From contig NZ_CAJRAU010000003.1 of the NCBI RefSeq assembly GCF_907165045.1, positions 496,001 through 560,000 of the forward strand: a stretch of DNA of 64,000 nt, in the 5' to 3' direction. Both the position numbers and the translations under genes were made by a program. The notes beneath the pieces are model-generated. The model was given only the letters and a program-made list of their open reading frames with translations, ran no database searches and had not been told where the DNA came from. This stretch comes from Dyadobacter linearis. Lineage in GTDB: Bacteria > Bacteroidota > Bacteroidia > Cytophagales > Spirosomataceae. Below are positions 59,881 to 64,000 of the stretch, piece by piece. Numbering within the stretch: the stretch's first letter is position 1; each line of letters starts with the position of its first letter.

Positions 59881-61641
59881 ATGTTACGTACACATACCTG
59901 TGGGGAATTAAGCTTAGAACATGTTAATCAGGAGGTTGTATTGTGCGGCTGGGTTCAGCGGGTTCGCGATAAGGGAGGCATGATCTGGCTTGATCTTCGT
60001 GATCGCTATGGCATTACCCAACTGCTTTTTGAAGAGGGTAAAACGCCTGCGAATGTGCTTGAAACCGCCCGCTCACTGGGCCGCGAATTTGTGGTTTCTA
60101 CCAAAGGAACGGTCATAGAGCGCCTTTCTAAGAACGATAAAATCGCTACCGGTAACATTGAAATACGGGTGACTGAGCTGAGCGTTCTGAATCCTGCGAA
60201 ACTTCCCCCATTCCTGATCGAAGACGAAACCGACGGTGGTGACGATATCAGAATGAAATACAGATATCTTGACCTGAGAAGAAATATCGTTCGCAAAAAT
60301 TTACAATTGAGACACCAGGTTGCCCGGTACACACGCACCTATCTGGACAACCTTGATTTTATAGAGGTAGAAACGCCGGTGCTTATTAAATCCACACCGG
60401 AAGGCGCCAGGGATTTTGTTGTGCCGAGCAGAATGAACCCTGGTGAATTTTATGCATTGCCGCAGTCCCCGCAAACTTTCAAGCAACTGTTAATGGTAGC
60501 CGGTTTTGATCGTTACTATCAGATAGTGAAGTGTTTCCGGGATGAAGACCTTCGTGCAGACCGTCAGCCTGAGTTTACGCAAATAGACTGTGAAATGTCT
60601 TTTGTGACGCAGGAAGATGTGCTCAATACATTCGAAGGAATGATCCGTAACCTTTTCCAGAATGTAAAAGGTATTGATTTGCCGGAGGTGCCGCGTATGA
60701 CTTATGCGGAAGCTATGCGCCAATACGGTTCCGACAAGCCTGATATTCGTTTTGAAATGAAATTTACTGAATTGAAAGGTGAAGATCAAGATCTTACGTC
60801 AGGAAAAGGCTTTGGTGTATTTGACGATGCCGGACTCGTGGTTGGTATTGCCGCTCCCGGTTGCGCTGAATATACTCGTAAGCAAATCGACGAACTGACA
60901 GACTGGATGAAGCGCCCGCAGATCGGAGCAAAAGGATTGATTTACGTGCGTTACAATGCCGATGGTTCAATCAAATCCTCCGTTGACAAATTCTATTCGG
61001 AAGAAGACATTAAGAAATGGATCATTGCGTTCAATGCTAAGCCCGGCGATTTAATATTGATAGTTTCGGGGCAGGCAGATAGGGCGCGCAAGCAACTGAA
61101 CGAACTTCGTCTGGAAATGGGTACGCGCCTTGGATTGAGAAATCCGGATGAATACAGAGTGCTATGGGTTCTGGATTTTCCTTTATTGGAATTTGGAGAA
61201 ACGGAAAACAGGTGGTTTGCAATGCACCATCCGTTCACCAGCCCGAAGCCGGAGGATATTGGGTTACTCGACGGGAATCTGGGATCTGTGCGTGCGAATG
61301 CATACGATATGGTTATCAACGGCGTTGAAGTGGGCGGAGGTTCAGTTCGTATTTTCGAAAAAGAGCTCCAACAGAAAATGTTCGGGATCCTTGGGTTTTC
61401 ACCTGAGGAAGCGCAGGATCAGTTTGGCTTTTTGATGAATGCATTTGAATTTGGCGCGCCGCCACACGCAGGTATCGCATTCGGCTTTGACAGGTTATGT
61501 TCAATTTTTGGAGGTGCCGAATCGATCCGCGATTTCATTGCTTTCCCGAAAAACAACTCAGGCCGCGACGTTATGATCGACTCGCCATCAGTAATAGCTG
61601 ATAGTCAGTTAAAAGAGCTTTCAATTCGTGTTGAATTCTAG
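59881..61641 (+). CDS. aspS: Aspartate--tRNA ligase
   Basis: A 586-residue class II aminoacyl-tRNA synthetase. Order: OB-fold anticodon domain ([32 protein letters not shown]), class II core with [40 protein letters not shown] (motif 2), a GAD insertion domain typical of bacterial AspRS, and motif 3 near [40 protein letters not shown]. Length and motifs are normal for the bacterial discriminating or non-discriminating enzyme. Its promoter is the TACTTTTG element at 59824. Confidence 0.97.
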   Translation: MLRTHTCGELSLEHVNQEVVLCGWVQRVRDKGGMIWLDLRDRYGITQLLFEEGKTPANVLETARSLGREFVVSTKGTVIERLSKNDKIATGNIEIRVTELSVLNPAKLPPFLIEDETDGGDDIRMKYRYLDLRRNIVRKNLQLRHQVARYTRTYLDNLDFIEVETPVLIKSTPEGARDFVVPSRMNPGEFYALPQSPQTFKQLLMVAGFDRYYQIVKCFRDEDLRADRQPEFTQIDCEMSFVTQEDVLNTFEGMIRNLFQNVKGIDLPEVPRMTYAEAMRQYGSDKPDIRFEMKFTELKGEDQDLTSGKGFGVFDDAGLVVGIAAPGCAEYTRKQIDELTDWMKRPQIGAKGLIYVRYNADGSIKSSVDKFYSEEDIKKWIIAFNAKPGDLILIVSGQADRARKQLNELRLEMGTRLGLRNPDEYRVLWVLDFPLLEFGETENRWFAMHHPFTSPKPEDIGLLDGNLGSVRANAYDMVINGVEVGGGSVRIFEKELQQKMFGILGFSPEEAQDQFGFLMNAFEFGAPPHAGIAFGFDRLCSIFGGAESIRDFIAFPKNNSGRDVMIDSPSVIADSQLKELSIRVEF

Positions 61642-61767
61642 TATTCAGCAGCTGGCTTGGGAAGAACTATATTATGATAAGATTTTGTAGTTTTACCGCA
61701 ACTTAGGATATTCAAATCACGCCGGTACTTGTAAAACGCAGGTACCGGACGAAATATAAAACACTGC

Positions 61768-64000
61768 ATGCATTATCAATCCTCTCAAAAGAAATACTGG
61801 AAAAGTATTTCTTTATTTTTCCTGATCATTTCGAGCCTCTCCGTTTTTGCACAGAATACAGCACCACAAACTACGCAGCCAGCTGGCCAGCCGACAGTAG
61901 ATCCTTCGCAGGTCACTAATACACAGGCTGTTGAATTTTACAATCAGGCCAAAGGCGCCGGCATGTCGGATATGGATATTGAGCGGGCAGCATTACAGCG
62001 AGGCTACTCTCTGGATGATATTTCGACGATCCGGAGACGATTGCAGCAAACATCCAAAAGTAATAATGCACAAAACGATCCAAACCGGGATCAGATTGAT
62101 GAAACCCGTGAACAAGATGACCGGGACGAGCTGGATGACGAAACTAATAATGAAAGAGATTCCACAGCAGCAGGTCGGGCGCAGATGCGCAGGCTCAGCC
62201 GGACTTTCGGATCAGCGTTTTTTGGCAGGTCGGCAGCTACTTTTGAACCAAATCTTAGAATACCAACTCCTAAAAACTATATTCTTGGCCCAGACGACGA
62301 GCTGATCGTTGATATTTACGGCAATTCGGTTGATAACTTCCGCATGAAGATCAGTCCGGAAGGAACTGTGAAAATGCTGAATCTGGCGCCGGTTTATGTA
62401 AATGGAATGACCATAGAGCAAGCCAACGAACGGATTGTTAACAGGCTCAGACAAGCATATTCAACATTAAACAGACCCGGATCAGGAACGTATTCCACTA
62501 TTACACTTGGTAACGTCAGGAGTATCCGGGTGATGATCATCGGCGAAGCGGTTCAACCAGGTACTTATACGGTTTCCTCACTTGCCACTGCATTTAATGC
62601 GCTTTATGTATCTGGTGGCCCGAACCGCAATGGATCTTACCGTAATATTGAGATTATCCGTGCCAATAAAGTTATTCGCAAAATAGATCTTTACCGGTTT
62701 CTGATCGACGGAGATTTGCAGGACAATGTCGCGCTGCAGGATCAGGACATTATATTAATTCGTCCTTATGAAGTCAGGATCGAATTGGCTGGTCAGGTGA
62801 AGAAGAGCGGCATTTTCGAAGCGAAGGCTGGGGAAACTTTGAAAGATATGATCCGGTATTCTGGTGGCTATGCGCCTGAGGCTTACACTGATATGATCCA
62901 GTACCAACGCAATACCGGTAACAATTTCGTGATCGGTACGATTGACTCCACTCAGATTTCCTCTTTTACGCCCAAAAACGGTGACATTTATACTGTCAAG
63001 AGAATTCTGGATGTAATCGCCAACCAGGTTGAAATCCGCGGGGCTGTAACCAGGCCGGGTTTTTATCCTTTGGATGAGAAAACAAAAACGGTTAAAGAGC
63101 TGATCAATATTGCGCAGGGAATCGGACAGCGGGCATTCTTAAACCGTGCACTATTAGAAAGAGCCAGCGGAGATACACAAACCGGGCTTGTTGCGATCGA
63201 TCTTAGGAAATTAATTAATAACGAAATACCCGACATTCAACTTTTGCCAGGAGATGTCCTGACAATCAAGTCGGTAGAAGATCTGAAAGAATTTACTTAT
63301 CTGTCAATCGACGGATCGATAATCAATCCGGGAGCCTATTACTATTATAAAGATATCACGATTGCCGACCTTATTTTCCAAGCCGGCGGCTACACAGAAG
63401 GTGGGGTTCCCTATCGCATTGAAGTATCGCGCCGGGTGAAAAACGATACGATCGGCCTTCCCGAATCACAGAATGTGCGGATCTTCACACTGAATGTGAC
63501 TGATAACCTGGTATTGAATGAGGAAGATCAAAAATTCAAGCTGCTTCCCTACGACATTGTATTGGTAAGAAAATCGCCTCGCTACGAAAGTCAGAAAATC
63601 GTTACGGTTGCAGGCGAGGTAACTTACCCAGGTACCTATACCATTCTTAATAACTTCGAACGCATTTCCGATTTGTTCCCGAAAGTTGGCGGCATGAAAA
63701 AGGAAGCATACATTGAAGGCGCCCGTTTTTACCGGAACAGAGAACTTGTGGCACTTGATTTGAAAGCAATTGTTGAAAAGCCAAATATTCCGGCGAACCT
63801 CCTTCTGGTAGACGGGGATACATTATACATTCCGAAAAAATCTGAGATGATCCGAATTCAGGGAGGCGTGTATAATCCTTCGGTAATGAATTTTGATAGA
63901 GGATTTAATTTTAAAGAATATATTTCTCAGGCGGGAGGCTACACGGAAAGAGCACGCAAAAACAGGACCTATGTTTCCTATCCAAACGGAAGAACGTACA
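61768..64000 (+). CDS. SLBB-domain polysaccharide export protein, 5' part
   Basis: An outer-membrane polysaccharide exporter running off the window (744 residues visible, no stop). ATG 61768 begins a signal peptide (SISLFFLIISSLSVFAQ), followed by a Gln/Thr/Asn-rich linker, an SHOCT-like helical segment (SDMDIERAALQRGYSLDDISTIRRRLQQ), the Poly_export domain (YILGPDDELIVDIYGN, VYVNGMTIEQANERIVNRL) and then successive SLBB domains (SIRVMIIGEAVQPGTYTVSS, ELAGQVKKSGIFEAKAGETLKDMIRYSGGY, QVEIRGAVTRPGFYPLD, SIDGSIINPGAYYYY, VTVAGEVTYPGTYTI, RIQGGVYNPSVM). The many SLBB repeats resemble long Bacteroidota Wza-like proteins. It follows aspS by 126 bp. Confidence 0.92.
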   Translation, partial: MHYQSSQKKYWKSISLFFLIISSLSVFAQNTAPQTTQPAGQPTVDPSQVTNTQAVEFYNQAKGAGMSDMDIERAALQRGYSLDDISTIRRRLQQTSKSNNAQNDPNRDQIDETREQDDRDELDDETNNERDSTAAGRAQMRRLSRTFGSAFFGRSAATFEPNLRIPTPKNYILGPDDELIVDIYGNSVDNFRMKISPEGTVKMLNLAPVYVNGMTIEQANERIVNRLRQAYSTLNRPGSGTYSTITLGNVRSIRVMIIGEAVQPGTYTVSSLATAFNALYVSGGPNRNGSYRNIEIIRANKVIRKIDLYRFLIDGDLQDNVALQDQDIILIRPYEVRIELAGQVKKSGIFEAKAGETLKDMIRYSGGYAPEAYTDMIQYQRNTGNNFVIGTIDSTQISSFTPKNGDIYTVKRILDVIANQVEIRGAVTRPGFYPLDEKTKTVKELINIAQGIGQRAFLNRALLERASGDTQTGLVAIDLRKLINNEIPDIQLLPGDVLTIKSVEDLKEFTYLSIDGSIINPGAYYYYKDITIADLIFQAGGYTEGGVPYRIEVSRRVKNDTIGLPESQNVRIFTLNVTDNLVLNEEDQKFKLLPYDIVLVRKSPRYESQKIVTVAGEVTYPGTYTILNNFERISDLFPKVGGMKKEAYIEGARFYRNRELVALDLKAIVEKPNIPANLLLVDGDTLYIPKKSEMIRIQGGVYNPSVMNFDRGFNFKEYISQAGGYTERARKNRTYVSYPNGRTY

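Noticed and set aside
1..64000. tRNA, rRNA, insertion sequence, prophage or integron features
   Set aside because: None could be recognised by eye; no transposase or integrase ORF is present.

Overview
The window is a chromosomal segment of a Bacteroidota bacterium, most likely order Cytophagales and close to Dyadobacter or another Spirosomataceae member. This is inferred from the gene families (DUF6934, HmuY, a T9SS C-terminal sorting domain, Uma2, LacI-type GntR regulators, a RhaEW fusion), from promoter elements of the Bacteroidota TAnnTTTG type, and from the absence of strong Shine-Dalgarno sequences. Base composition looks even, and I see no integrase, transposase, phage module, CRISPR array, tRNA or rRNA.

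Layout. 0-3.7 kb: the 3' end of ileS, followed by a tightly packed run (DUF6934 protein, a 54-residue small protein, a type 2 HADH-like SDR, two small orphans). 3.7-5.7 kb: a DeoR repressor divergent from a 5'(3')-nucleotidase, then a ParE/RelE toxin-antitoxin pair. 5.7-11.1 kb: uvrB, a JmjC/cupin_8 protein, an AraC regulator, a VOC protein, a small conserved protein and a secreted YceI. 11.1-15.4 kb: a haem acquisition locus (TonB-dependent receptor plus two HmuY-type proteins) behind a promoter overlapped by two palindromic boxes. 16.2-22.7 kb: a tripartite RND efflux operon. 22.7-24.9 kb: a small decaying patch (a lipoprotein with an in-frame stop and a frameshifted DsbA-like protein), an XRE regulator and an orphan membrane protein. 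25-27.9 kb: the tail-specific protease and FKBP isomerase pair. 28-30.7 kb: atpA-atpG. 30.8-37.2 kb: LolA-like and YceI proteins, a GHMP sugar kinase and galU separated by an 11-copy 7-bp repeat, an SDR, a CNNM/CorC protein and a Uma2 protein. 37.3-45.6 kb: a large propeller/HEAT/cytochrome c lipoprotein, a membrane protein with an overlapping partner, an MFS transporter, arfB and a DUF6600 protein. 45.7-50.2 kb: an L-rhamnose locus (GntR regulator, rhaI, rhaEW). 50.5-59.8 kb: a T9SS-exported leucine-rich-repeat protein, an MBOAT/SGNH acyl-transfer pair, two secreted serine peptidases and a propeller lipoprotein. 59.9-64 kb: aspS and the 5' part of a large SLBB polysaccharide-export protein.

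Much of the window serves the cell envelope and nutrient capture: haem uptake, drug efflux, rhamnose catabolism, secreted peptidases, surface LRR protein, polysaccharide acylation and export, and UDP-sugar supply. Housekeeping genes (ileS, aspS, uvrB, atpAG, arfB) are interspersed. The items most worth checking are the haem-locus operators, the 7-bp repeat before galU, the terminator inside the rhamnose operon, the DUF6934 plus small-protein pair, and the broken lipoprotein/DsbA-like genes. No clearly new multi-gene defence or biosynthetic system is visible.
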